A stretch of 64,000 nucleotides of DNA from Njordibacter sp905182035. Lineage in GTDB: Bacteria; Pseudomonadota; Gammaproteobacteria; Pseudomonadales; Balneatricaceae. Shown here one piece after another: positions 16,838 to 29,764 of this stretch. Location: the NCBI RefSeq assembly GCF_047730075.1, contig NZ_CP159831.1:992001-1056000 (forward strand). Reading direction: 5' to 3'. The position numbers and the translations under genes were made by a program. Each line of letters starts with the position of its first letter. Position 1 is the stretch's first letter. A model generated the notes under the pieces. The model did no database searches. It worked only from the letters and a program-made list of their open reading frames with translations, and was not told the origin of the DNA.

Positions 16838-18445
16838 ATGGCAACAAGTAATATGATGATCCCAGATTTGGGCGGTGCAGAAAACGTAGAAGTCATCGAA
16901 ATCTGCGTAGCAGTTGGTGATGTGGTAAGTGAGGGCGACTCTATTATTGTGGTTGAAACTGACAAAGCATCAATGGAAATTCCAGCGTCAAGCGCTGGTG
17001 TAATAAAAACCATTGTTTTAAAAGAGGGTGACACGTGTAGTCTTGGTGATGTAATGGTGGAAATTGAAACTGCCGCTGCACCAGATGAAGCTAGGGAGCT
17101 AGCACCTCATGTGGAAATTGAAATGGAATCGGCGATAGTGGAAGCTGTTATTCCTGATGTGATGGCTGAAGCTGTAGCCGTGGAGTCTGAGCGATTGGCT
17201 TTGGTGCCAGACTTAGGTGGTGCAGCCGATGTAGAGGTTGTTGAGATATCCGTTAAAGTGGGTGATGAGTTGGCTGAAGGAGATAGCCTAATCGTACTTG
17301 AAACCGACAAAGCCTCTATGGAAATTCCAGTTACTTTCGCTGGCACTGTGCTAGAAATTAAAGTGGCAGAGGGCGCTAAAATTAATGTGGGTGACACCAT
17401 TGCGGTGTTAACAAGCAAGGCTAGTAAAGTGGCTCTAGAGACGTTGGTGTCTCAGGTGCCTCAAATCAAAGAAACTGTTGCACCTAGTAAAGCTCCAGCC
17501 CCAGTAAATCAAGCTCATGAAGAGATGGAAGTGATCATAGGAAGTGCTGCTCATGCAGGCCCAGCTGTGCGCATGTTGGCCCGCGAACTGGGTGTAGAGC
17601 TGGCGCAAGTTGCTGCAACTGGGCCAAGAGATCGTGTATTAAAAGAAGATATAGAGGCTTTTGTAAAACAAAAGCTACAACAACCTGCCTCGTCATCCAG
17701 TCAGGGCCATGGCATAGAGCAACCGCCAGCTATCGACTTCAGTCAGTTTGGTGCTATTGACCGTATTAAAATGAGTAAGGTGCAACGGATTACTGCGCAA
17801 AATATGACCCGTAGTTGGCTTAATGTGCCTCACGTCACCCAATTTGATCATGCAGACATTACTGAACTAGAGGTGTTCCGTAAGGGGCTAAAGGCAGAAG
17901 CGGAGCAAAAAGGTACCAAGGTCACACCCTTACCCTTTATGCTGAAAGTATGTGCTTTGGCCATGCGCCAGTACCCACAGTTTAATGTGTCGTTAGAGAA
18001 TGATGGTGAACACATTGTTCAAAAGCATTACATTAATATTGGTGTTGCTGTAGATACGCCTTCGGGGCTTATGGTGCCAGTTATCCGTGATGTCGATAAC
18101 AAATCCATTTGGCAATTGTCAGAAGAAGTCATTGCTATGGGTGCGAAAGCGAAGAGTAAAAAATTGATGCCTGTAGATATGCAGGGAGGTTGTTTTACTA
18201 TCTCTAGTTTGGGTAGCATTGGTGGTACTGCATTCACTCCGATAGTGAATACACCTGAGGTAGCTATTCTAGGTGTGTCCAAAGCTGAAATGCAGCCCCG
18301 CTGGAATGGCAGTGAGTTTGAGCCAAGGTTGATGATGCCATTGTCGCTGTCTTACGATCATCGTGCTGTAAATGGGGCAGATGCGGCGCGTTTCACTCAG
18401 TATCTAGCAAAACTATTAGGTGATATTCGCCATTTGGTGATGTAG
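16838..18445 (+). CDS. aceF: Pyruvate dehydrogenase E2, dihydrolipoyllysine acetyltransferase
   Basis: The 535-residue protein has two lipoyl domains (about 1-75 and 125-200), each carrying ETDKASMEIP with the lipoylated Lys. A linker, a peripheral-subunit-binding domain (AGPAVRMLARELGVELAQVAATGPRD in two parts, about 240-280) and the catalytic acetyltransferase domain follow. The active-site motif SYDHRAVNGADAARFTQYL sits near the C-terminus. It transfers acetyl groups to CoA. Many relatives have two or three lipoyl domains. No lpd (E3) gene follows. The rRNA promoter region begins instead. Confidence 0.96.
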   Translation: MATSNMMIPDLGGAENVEVIEICVAVGDVVSEGDSIIVVETDKASMEIPASSAGVIKTIVLKEGDTCSLGDVMVEIETAAAPDEARELAPHVEIEMESAIVEAVIPDVMAEAVAVESERLALVPDLGGAADVEVVEISVKVGDELAEGDSLIVLETDKASMEIPVTFAGTVLEIKVAEGAKINVGDTIAVLTSKASKVALETLVSQVPQIKETVAPSKAPAPVNQAHEEMEVIIGSAAHAGPAVRMLARELGVELAQVAATGPRDRVLKEDIEAFVKQKLQQPASSSSQGHGIEQPPAIDFSQFGAIDRIKMSKVQRITAQNMTRSWLNVPHVTQFDHADITELEVFRKGLKAEAEQKGTKVTPLPFMLKVCALAMRQYPQFNVSLENDGEHIVQKHYINIGVAVDTPSGLMVPVIRDVDNKSIWQLSEEVIAMGAKAKSKKLMPVDMQGGCFTISSLGSIGGTAFTPIVNTPEVAILGVSKAEMQPRWNGSEFEPRLMMPLSLSYDHRAVNGADAARFTQYLAKLLGDIRHLVM

Positions 18446-18736
18446 GTCTGCTGCCACCCTGAGGTCAGCGCCTGAGTCTAAGATGCTTTGGCTGCGCCCA
18501 GGGTAACTGCACCCCCTTCAGTTTCTCTTTTGCCTTCTCTTTCACTATCTTTTCCGTATTATTTCCCTAAACTGCTTGTGCTTTGCTCTGCGATGGATAT
18601 AATGGCGCTCCCTTGTTGTAGGGGCCTTTGACAAGCGTTAAGCAAGTCACTAAAAGGCCTTGTAAAACAATGGGCTGGCAAACTCTTTATGAGCCAGTCA
18701 GTAGTCAAAATAAAGTGGTTATTTACAGCATTTTGG

Positions 18737-18764
18737 TTGACGGCGAGAATTACTCCGGTATAAT
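18737..18764 (+). promoter_or_regulatory. rRNA operon promoter
   Basis: TTGACG (18737-18742) and TATAAT (18759-18764) are spaced by 16 bp, as is usual for strong rrn P1 promoters. The discriminator region after the -10 (ACGCCACCTC) is GC-rich, consistent with stringent control. AT-rich sequence immediately upstream could act as an UP element. The 18446-18736 stretch shows no gene and no convincing aceF terminator. Confidence 0.8.
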
Positions 18765-18814
18765 ACGCCACCTCGGTTGAGCGCACGGCTTCACGGCAAG
18801 TGACTTAATCGACC

Positions 18815-18830
18815 GCTCTTTAACAATTTA
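18815..18830 (+). promoter_or_regulatory. boxA antitermination element in rrn leader
   Basis: GCTCTTTAACAATTTA matches the boxA sequence that recruits NusB/NusE antitermination factors in rRNA leaders. It lies about 50 bases after the promoter. A similar GCTCTTTAAA is seen in the 16S-23S spacer near 20697. Confidence 0.8.
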
Positions 18831-19043
18831 ATCAAGTAATTCGTGTGGGCGTTTGTTGGATTGGCAATAAGACCTAAACTTTGTTTAGGCAACGATCAAA
18901 CAGACGACTCGTGAATTCATTTAACAATGGGTTTTCGTCTTCAGCTTCGGTTGGAGCGGGAATCTGCGTAATTAAGTTTACAGTAAGAGTTTGAGCAAAA
19001 AACTAGACGGTCTTTTCTTCGGAATTGATGGTCGACTATTTTT

Positions 19044-20588
<1,545 letters not shown>

Positions 20589-21004
20589 AACGCAATGCCA
20601 CCCGGCAAGCGCTCACAACGAATTACTTGATTAAAGAATGAGTCCTGACGTTAGTCAGTACTCATTGTTAAAAGCTGTCTGGCGTAAGCTGGACCTGCTC
20701 TTTAAAAAACTGGATTTGTGATATGGATTGATGACGTGGCCCCGAGCCACGGCATTGATCTTCGTCTAGACACGTCGTCACCAGCGGTCGTGTTTAGGCA
20801 AAAATGTTGCAGCGTCTTCTAGCGATCACGTTGTAACAAAGTTTAGGTAAATACACGATCATCTGTTAATCAATTTCCAGGTGGTCGAATTTGTGTTTTA
20901 TCGAGTGACTTATCCGAAGGCCCTCACTTTAGCGAGTTGAGGGTTTATCGTAAGCTTGATTGAAGGTAATTTGTCAGAATTACTGCGACCCTTTTGGGTT
21001 ATAT
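20589..21004 (+). other. 16S-23S internal transcribed spacer without tRNA genes
   Basis: The 416-base spacer has no tRNA-Ile or tRNA-Ala cloverleaf: no GGTTCGAATCC-type T-loop or CCA-ended acceptor was found. It contains a boxA-like GCTCTTTAAA near 20697 and several short inverted repeats, such as AGGCCCTCACTTTAGCGAG next to TTGAGGG near 20920-20945. Flanking stems for rRNA processing are expected here. Confidence 0.8.
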
Positions 21005-23893
<2,889 letters not shown>

Positions 23894-24059
23894 ATAACGC
23901 CAAAAGCGTTGTACAAGCTGGTACATAAGTACCCAGTACAAGCCATTAAGTTTACGATAATACGACGGGTAAGCCCTCGATAAGCGCATCAGTGTAGTGC
24001 CTAAACTCAATATCACAAATTCATGGATGGTGATTTAACGATCTTCATTCACCCTTTTT

Positions 24060-24179
24060 TGCTTGGCGACCATAGCGAGATGGAACCACCTGACCCCATT
24101 CCGAACTCAGAAGTGAAACGTCTTAGCGCCGATGGTAGTGTGGGGTTTCCCCATGTGAGAGTAGGTCATCGCCAAGCTT
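24060..24179 (+). rRNA. 5S ribosomal RNA
   Basis: The 120-base gene begins TGCTTGGCGACC and ends TCGCCAAGCTT, with pairing termini. It contains the conserved CCCCATTCCGAACTCAGAAG and CGCCGATGGTAGTGTGGGG. Its last 13 bases are the first bases of the 215-bp tandem repeat that follows. Confidence 0.98.
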
Positions 24180-24198
24180 CCCATTCAGTACTAAAGAG

Positions 24199-24227
24199 CC
24201 TCTAGTCCAAAAAGCTAGGGGTTTTTT
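24199..24227 (+). terminator. Rho-independent terminator of the rRNA operon (copy 1)
   Basis: CCTCTAG (24199-24205) pairs with CTAGGGG (24215-24221, one G-T wobble) around a 9-base loop. Six T residues follow. Confidence 0.88.
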
Positions 24228-24413
24228 ATTGGGCGCAGGAAAGCGATGAGTTACTCTCACATGGATAAAGACAGGGCAGCTACGCTGCCACAAATCATGT
24301 GATAGTAGGGTGAGACTGGCGCAGTTGGCAAAGCACCGCTTTGCGCCACTCGAACGGCAGGGCCTGAGGCCCTGACCGGGCCATCGCCAAGCTTCCTATT
24401 CAGTACTAAAGAG

Positions 24414-24442
24414 CCTCTAGTCCAAAAAGCTAGGGGTTTTTT
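24414..24442 (+). terminator. Repeated rrn terminator (copy 2)
   Basis: This is an identical copy of the first terminator, 215 bases downstream within the tandem repeat. Confidence 0.85.
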
Positions 24443-24628
24443 ATTGGGCGCAGGAAAGCGATGAGTTACTCTCACATGGATAAAGACAGGGCAGCTACGC
24501 TGCCACAAATCATGTGATAGTAGGGTGAGACTGGCGCAGTTGGCAAAGCACCGCTTTGCGCCACTCGAACGGCAGGGCCTGAGGCCCTGACTGGGCCATC
24601 GCCAAGCATCCTATTCAGTACTAAAGAG

Positions 24629-24657
24629 CCTCTAGCCCAAAAAGCTAGGGGTTTTTT
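24629..24657 (+). terminator. Repeated rrn terminator (copy 3)
   Basis: This is the third copy, 430 bases downstream of the first. The loop has one base change (TAGCCC for TAGTCC), the stem is intact and a T-run follows. Confidence 0.85.
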
Positions 24658-24750
24658 ATTGGGCGCAGGAAAGTGTCGGCATGCAAGAACTCATTCGGCT
24701 CTGTGCCATAGATATAGTCTTTAATCGCTTAAGGTTGATCCCACATAGAC

Positions 24751-25107
24751 TTATGATTCCTTTGTTAAAGCGCGATATGCCATTCTTCCACCGCTAATAA
24801 ACATGGCGTTATCGTAGCCCATGTCTCGCAAGGCAGCTGCAGATAGAGCACCTCGGTTATTAGCGTTGCAATAACAAATAATGGTGCTATTTAAGTCTGG
24901 AATCATGCCCTCAATATCCATTTCTAGCTTACCCCGGCTGAGGTTAATAGAACCTTCAATGTTAGCCTTATCGTGTTCTTCTTTGTCACGGATATCGAGC
25001 AAAATGGCTCCACCGGCGACTAGTCCATCAACCTGACTAGGTTCTACTGCGTCAACGCGAGCCATTGCATGATCTGCCATGGTTTGGAATTTTTCAGTGT
25101 AAGCCAT
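24751..25107 (-). CDS. Single-domain rhodanese-like protein
   Basis: The 118-residue cytoplasmic protein has the rhodanese layout: AILLDIRDKEEHDKANIEGS (strand and CDC25-type helix), then the active-site loop CNANNRG with catalytic Cys and the usual C-X4-R spacing. It ends GYDNAMFISGGRMAYRAL. Such proteins carry persulfide sulfur or sense it. It follows the aminotransferase gene in the same direction with an 87-base gap and could share its transcript. Confidence 0.88.
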   Translation of the reverse strand: MAYTEKFQTMADHAMARVDAVEPSQVDGLVAGGAILLDIRDKEEHDKANIEGSINLSRGKLEMDIEGMIPDLNSTIICYCNANNRGALSAAALRDMGYDNAMFISGGRMAYRALTKES

Positions 25108-25194
25108 TACTCATCCCATAAGTTGTATCTAATGCGCAATATTAGTTAAAACTAATTAAAATAACAAGCAGATTAATATGCCTCAGGTTAATCA

Positions 25195-26361
25195 TCAAAC
25201 TCCGCGTCGGTAAACACTTTGTGCGGCGGCAACTCCTGACCCTAAGTTAATATTATAGCCTAGGTCTACCATTACCATCTCAGCAGTGGCGATGCCAGAC
25301 AAAACCATTACATCGGTCATTGCGCCTAAATGGCCTATACGAAATAGTTTGCCAGCCATTTCACCTAAGCCGCCTCCAAAAGATACGCCATACGCCTTAT
25401 AGGCATGTTGCGTGATCAAATTGGCGTCTTTACCCTCAGGTACCATGATTGCTGTCACTGTATCGGAATAAAGCTCTGGGCTATGCGCACATAACTCAAG
25501 ACCCCATGCTTTTACAGCAGCTCTTACTCCTTCTGCAATACGGTGATGGCGCGCATACACATTGCTCATGCCTTCGTTCAATAATAGGCTTACACTGGCC
25601 CTTAAGCCATTAAACAGCTGTACAGGCGGTGTGTAGGGGTAACTACCAATCTTATTGGCATTAGCCATGTCGTTAAAATCAAAGAAGCAGCGAGGCAATG
25701 TTGCAGTTGCTGTAGCAGCCATGGCTTTAGGGCTCACGCCAACAATAGCAAGGCCAGTATTCAACATGAAGCCTTTTTGGGCGCCTGTAATCGCAATGTC
25801 TACTCCCCAGGCATCCATTTGAAAGTCCATGCTAGCTAGAGAGCTCACAGCATCCACCATTAACAAAGCACTATGGCTAGCATTATCAATGGCTTTACGT
25901 ACGCCATGGACATCACTTTTTACGGCGGTAGCCGTTTCGTTGTGAGTCACCAGTACGGCCTTAATGTGACCTTTTTTGTCAGCTCGTAATCTATGGGCGA
26001 ACTCTTCAACTGGCGCGCCTGTGCCCCATTCACATTCTACAACTTCAACATCTAGGCCGAAGCGTTGGCAAAGATCGATCCAGCGTTGGCTGAACATGCC
26101 ATAACGAGCGATGAGAACCTTGTCACCAGCACATAAGGTGTTACTTATAGCGCCTTCCCAACCGCCAGTACCTGTGGCAGAAAAGAGCAGGACTTGACCC
26201 GTTTCTGTTTTAAAGACTTTTTTAAGGTCATTAAGTAGTGGGATGTAGTCATCTGCAAAGTCTGGTGCACGGTGGTCAAAGTTACTGACGTTCATAGCGG
26301 CTTTTATAACATCAGGTGTATTAGTTGGGCCGGGGATGAATATTGGATTTTGATGCTGCAT
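25195..26361 (-). CDS. Class V aminotransferase, serine/aspartate-glyoxylate type
   Basis: The 388-residue PLP enzyme begins with FIPGPTNTP and has FSATGTGGWEGAISNT, VTHNETATAVKSD and MVDAVSSLASMDF. The PLP lysine is Lys196 in ITGAQKGFML. This matches serine-glyoxylate aminotransferase (SgaA) and the related aspartate-glyoxylate aminotransferase BhcA of the beta-hydroxyaspartate cycle. The divergent IclR regulator resembles the BhcR arrangement, but no bhcB, bhcC or bhcD gene is nearby. AAGGA precedes the start by 9 bases. Its amino donor cannot be settled from sequence alone. Confidence 0.88.
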   Translation of the reverse strand: MQHQNPIFIPGPTNTPDVIKAAMNVSNFDHRAPDFADDYIPLLNDLKKVFKTETGQVLLFSATGTGGWEGAISNTLCAGDKVLIARYGMFSQRWIDLCQRFGLDVEVVECEWGTGAPVEEFAHRLRADKKGHIKAVLVTHNETATAVKSDVHGVRKAIDNASHSALLMVDAVSSLASMDFQMDAWGVDIAITGAQKGFMLNTGLAIVGVSPKAMAATATATLPRCFFDFNDMANANKIGSYPYTPPVQLFNGLRASVSLLLNEGMSNVYARHHRIAEGVRAAVKAWGLELCAHSPELYSDTVTAIMVPEGKDANLITQHAYKAYGVSFGGGLGEMAGKLFRIGHLGAMTDVMVLSGIATAEMVMVDLGYNINLGSGVAAAQSVYRRGV

Positions 26362-26414
26362 GATGATGTCCTTTGTTTTACTTATATTAGGACCTTAGTT
26401 TGGCTGTTAAAATT

Positions 26415-26533
26415 ATATTAAACAATTTTATTGGAAAATAAATCCACTTAGGCTTTAAAATAATTAACTAATTGTAAAATAAGCAGATATATTATTTCAT
26501 TTTCTATATTATATTAACATTGGAAAAATAAAT
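26415..26533. promoter_or_regulatory. Direct repeats in the divergent aminotransferase-IclR region
   Basis: ATTGGAAAATAAAT (26430-26443) recurs as ATTGGAAAAATAAAT (26519-26533), each preceded by a stretch containing ATATTAA. The 264-base divergent region is otherwise very AT-rich. These are candidate sites for the IclR protein encoded to the right. This is inference from position and repetition only. Confidence 0.4.
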
Positions 26534-26625
26534 TTAACTTATTTTTTGTGTTTTTTTACACCTGGATTGTCGTGGACTGTTGGCGCTGCCAAGCTATGAA
26601 CTGTGCCATTTAATAGGAGACTAAT

Positions 26626-27438
26626 ATGATTGAAGTTAAACGAGGTCGTGGTAGGCCAAGATCGGCGCCATCAGAAGCTAATGCATCAACGGTACAAGCC
26701 TTAGACAGAGGGATATTGTTACTACAAGCCTTGGCGCAGCATAATGCAGTGAGTTTAAGTGACCTGGCGGTGCAGGTAGGCATGCCGGCCTCCAGTGCTC
26801 ACCGCTTACTGATGACACTGCAGCAACATGACTTTGTAGATTTTGATGAGAATACTCAGTTATGGCAAGTGGGCATTGAAGCATTTCGGGTAGGTAGCGC
26901 CTATTTGTCTCGCACTAACTTTTTAGAAGCAGCGCGGGAGCCATTGCGCGACCTGATGGAAACTACGGGTGAGACTGCAAATTTGGCGGTAATAGATAAC
27001 GCAGAAGTGGTGTTTGTGGCGCAGGTAGAGACCACTAATCCAATTCGGGCTTTTTTTAGTGCGGGTACGCGGGCTTTAATGCATTCCTCTGGTATTGGTA
27101 AGGCGTTGTTAGCCCAAATGCCAAGGCGTAAGTTAGAGGCCCTATTACAAAGCGCAGGTCTGCCTCAATATACATCAAAGACATTGTCTACACCCACAGA
27201 ACTTTATGCTGATCTTAAAGTTACCGCTAATAGGGGCTGGTCTTATGATCAAGAAGAGCGCTATGAAGGTATGAGCTGTGTCGGCGCAGCAATACGTAAT
27301 GCCCAAGGTGATCTTGTAGGTGGCATGTCTGTATCGGGTCCTAGTGTTCGGTTTGATCCGTTACAGGTGGTCGTTATAGGGCTTAAGGTTAAGGCTGCTG
27401 CCGATCAAGTGACTTTAACTTTGGGTGGCAAGGTGTAG
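26626..27438 (+). CDS. IclR-family transcriptional regulator
   Basis: The 270-residue protein has a basic N-terminal tail (RGRGRPRS), a winged HTH (VQALDRGILLLQALAQHNAV, then LAVQVGMPASSAHRLLMTLQ) and a GAF-like IclR effector domain ending around RFDPLQVVVIG. AGGAGA precedes the ATG. It diverges from the aminotransferase gene. In organisms with the beta-hydroxyaspartate cycle an IclR protein (BhcR) controls the BhcA gene and responds to glyoxylate, so glyoxylate is a reasonable guess for the effector. Confidence 0.9.
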   Translation: MIEVKRGRGRPRSAPSEANASTVQALDRGILLLQALAQHNAVSLSDLAVQVGMPASSAHRLLMTLQQHDFVDFDENTQLWQVGIEAFRVGSAYLSRTNFLEAAREPLRDLMETTGETANLAVIDNAEVVFVAQVETTNPIRAFFSAGTRALMHSSGIGKALLAQMPRRKLEALLQSAGLPQYTSKTLSTPTELYADLKVTANRGWSYDQEERYEGMSCVGAAIRNAQGDLVGGMSVSGPSVRFDPLQVVVIGLKVKAAADQVTLTLGGKV

Positions 27439-27494
27439 CTGGGGTATAACCCAAGCAAAGCCAAAGTATAACTAAGCTGTAATAATATAAGCCG

Positions 27495-28355
27495 TTATAG
27501 AGGCGTTATTTTATCAATAAATGCTTTGATAACAGGCACCAATTGGGCCTCTTTTAAACACGCCAAGTGCTCTATTACTTTTAGTTTAGTATCGCGTATG
27601 AGCACTGGCTGTATACGATTGTCCGAGGTTAATTCGCCTGCTTGTATAATGCCTACACCTAGCCCTAAAGCCACTGCTTCACGGAGGCCTTCGCTGCTGC
27701 CAATTTCCAGTACCTGTTGGCTATTAATTTGGCGACGGCGTAATTCTTGCTCGAACAAGGAGCGGGTATAAGAACCGGTTTCACGAATAATAAGTCGTTG
27801 ACCTTCAATTTCTGTAAGTGAGACATTTCGGCGTTGTGCCCATGGGTGACCTTTGCCAACAAAAAAAATAATTTCATCTTGGCGAAAAGGTATGGATATT
27901 AGACGATCATCCCGGATGCGCTCGGGCATGATACCTATGTCGACCTGGCCTTCGAGTAACTGTTCAATGACCCACTGAGTATTGCCAAAATTCATACCTA
28001 GTTTTATGCCTGGATGTTGACTTGAAAAATCCTTCACCAAGGGCATGATCAGAAAAGGACTGTCAGCTGCAATACGCAACTGCCCGTTGAGCATACCTTG
28101 AGAGCTAGACAGTAATTGCTCTACTTCTATTCCCAGCACATATTGCCGCCGAGTCAATTCCAATAGTGCACGCCCCATGGCAGTTAGAATAACACCCCGA
28201 CCATGGCGTTTAAATAATTTAACGGCGTAACGCTCTTCTAAGCCTCTGACATGATCTGACAGGGTGGGTTGGGTCAAGTGCAGACTGGCCGCGGCTTTGG
28301 TGAAGCTGCCTTGGGTCGCAACTGCATGAAAGGCCTTTAAATGTGAATAATTAAT
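27495..28355 (-). CDS. LysR-family regulator of the phosphonate genes, apparent ATT start
   Basis: The frame contains a full LysR protein of about 286 residues only if it starts at the ATT codon 28355-28353. The protein then reads MNYSHLKAFHAVATQGSFTK with a complete helix-turn-helix (AAASLHLTQPTLSDHVRGLE). The first ATG/GTG/TTG in frame (TTG at 28277) would cut off half of the HTH, and a stop lies five codons upstream of the ATT. AGG sits 8 bases before the ATT. It diverges from phnA and is the likely activator of the phn genes. Confidence 0.85.
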   Translation of the reverse strand: MNYSHLKAFHAVATQGSFTKAAASLHLTQPTLSDHVRGLEERYAVKLFKRHGRGVILTAMGRALLELTRRQYVLGIEVEQLLSSSQGMLNGQLRIAADSPFLIMPLVKDFSSQHPGIKLGMNFGNTQWVIEQLLEGQVDIGIMPERIRDDRLISIPFRQDEIIFFVGKGHPWAQRRNVSLTEIEGQRLIIRETGSYTRSLFEQELRRRQINSQQVLEIGSSEGLREAVALGLGVGIIQAGELTSDNRIQPVLIRDTKLKVIEHLACLKEAQLVPVIKAFIDKITPL

Positions 28356-28504
28356 AGATATTACCTATATATATTATACAAAATATCGATTTGTTCTTTA
28401 TATTGCCTATCTTTTAGACTGTTTGGAATAGCCAAAGGGTTGTTTCTTACTTTTGTTAATAAACAGCTTATATTTCTGCCAGATAATTTAATTGAGAAGG
28501 GTTC

Positions 28505-29752
28505 ATGACAGCTAAACAAGAAATTCAAGTAAATGGACGTGTTTATAAATGGCCTGATAGGCCTGTGGTGGCGGTTTGTATTGATGGTTCGGAGCCTGCG
28601 TATATTGAAGCAGCGGTCAAGGCTGGTGTGATGCCTTGGGCTGAAAAAATCATTAATGGTCAGGGATCAGACTTGCGTTGTGATTGTGTTGTGCCAAGCT
28701 TTACCAACCCCAATAATATGTCAATTGCTACGGGTGTTGCACCAGTAGTGCATGGCATCTGTGGTAACTTTTATTACGATGTAGAGAATGACCGTGAAGT
28801 AATGATGAACGATCCGCAGTTACTGCGGGTAGGGACTTTGTTTAGCGCTTTTCAGCAAGCTGGTGCTAAAGTGGTTATTGTCACAGCTAAAGATAAGCTA
28901 CGTAGAATGTTAGGTCACGGTCTAACCTTTGGTGATGGTACAGGTGTTTGTTTTTCATCAGAAAAAGCAGACATGGCTACGCTTTCTGAACATGGTATTG
29001 AAGGGGTGGTTGATCTTGTGGGTAAAGAGGTGCCATCGGTCTATAGTGCAGACCTGTCTGAATTTATTTTTGCTGCTGGCGTGAAGCTAATGGACACCAT
29101 GCGGCCCGACATTATGTATTTGTCGACCACTGATTATATACAGCATAAATTTGCGCCAGGTAGCGATGGTGCCAATGCGTTCTATGCCATGATGGATGGT
29201 TATTTTGCTCAATTAGAAGCCCTTGGTGCTCGTATCGCCCTCACTGCTGACCACGGCATGAACGTGAAACATGACGCCGATGGGGATCCAGATGTGATCT
29301 ATTTGCAAACAGAATTAGATGCTATGTTAGGCGTTAATGAAGCTAGGGTGATATTGCCAATTACCGATCCTTATGTGGTGCATCATGGTGCTTTAGGGTC
29401 CTTTGCTACGGTTTATGTTAAGCAGGACCATAGGGCTAAAGTATTGGGTCACTTGGAGTCTATGGAGGGCATTGAAGGCGCCTTTGATAATGCTGCAGGG
29501 TGTGAAAAGTTTGGTTTGCCCACCGACCGAATGGGAGACTTAATTGTTGTTAGTAGCAAAAATAAGGTGCTAGGTACAACTTCAGAGCGTCATGACCTGT
29601 CTGGCCTAGACGTTCCTTTGCGATCTCATGGAGGCATCTCAGAACAATGTGTGCCTCTGATTGTTAGCCAAACTGTTACTGGCATCGATATTAACAGACA
29701 CCTACGTAATTTTGATATCTATGATGTCGTGCTTAACCATGTGCACGGCTAG
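28505..29752 (+). CDS. phnA: Phosphonoacetate hydrolase
   Basis: The 415-residue protein belongs to the alkaline phosphatase superfamily. PhnA cleaves phosphonoacetate to acetate and phosphate using two zinc ions. The nucleophile Thr67 is in PSFTNPNNMSIATG. Metal-binding residues are seen in VVAVCIDGSEP, STTDYIQHKF, LTADHGMNVKHD and the C-terminal SHGGISEQ. GAAGGG precedes the ATG. It is the first gene of a phnA-phnY-phnW run with 12- and 43-base gaps. Confidence 0.95.
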   Translation: MTAKQEIQVNGRVYKWPDRPVVAVCIDGSEPAYIEAAVKAGVMPWAEKIINGQGSDLRCDCVVPSFTNPNNMSIATGVAPVVHGICGNFYYDVENDREVMMNDPQLLRVGTLFSAFQQAGAKVVIVTAKDKLRRMLGHGLTFGDGTGVCFSSEKADMATLSEHGIEGVVDLVGKEVPSVYSADLSEFIFAAGVKLMDTMRPDIMYLSTTDYIQHKFAPGSDGANAFYAMMDGYFAQLEALGARIALTADHGMNVKHDADGDPDVIYLQTELDAMLGVNEARVILPITDPYVVHHGALGSFATVYVKQDHRAKVLGHLESMEGIEGAFDNAAGCEKFGLPTDRMGDLIVVSSKNKVLGTTSERHDLSGLDVPLRSHGGISEQCVPLIVSQTVTGIDINRHLRNFDIYDVVLNHVHG

Positions 29753-29764
29753 GAGCCAAAGAGA

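Larger units (their letters stand above)
24167..24673 (+). repeat. 215-bp tandem repeat (2.4 copies) carrying the rrn terminator
   Basis: The segment starting CATCGCCAAGC at 24167 recurs at 24382 and 24597, a period of exactly 215 bp with only a few substitutions. The third copy breaks off at 24673. Each unit starts with the 3' tail of the 5S gene, then the terminator. The two complete units also contain hairpin-forming stretches (GGCAGC/GCTGCC, GCAAAGC/GCTTTGC and AGGGCCT/AGGCCCT). No open frame in it looks coding. Confidence 0.95.

Noticed and set aside
18446..18560. Terminator after aceF
   Set aside because: An ACCCTG/CAGGGT pair exists, but the intervening sequence does not form a convincing stem and no T-run follows.
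20589..21004. tRNA-Ile or tRNA-Ala in the rRNA spacer
   Set aside because: No cloverleaf, T-loop or CCA-ended acceptor could be found.
24257..24508. Leftward 83-codon frame in the terminator repeat
   Set aside because: It lies inside the non-coding tandem repeat, is made of hairpin sequence and has no ribosome site or family resemblance.
24167..24673. Possible CRISPR array
   Set aside because: The repeat unit is 215 bp without unique spacers and contains the rRNA terminator, so it is a simple tandem duplication.
24751..27438. Complete beta-hydroxyaspartate cycle
   Set aside because: Only the BhcA-like aminotransferase and an IclR regulator are present. The dehydratase, aldolase and iminosuccinate reductase genes are missing from the window.
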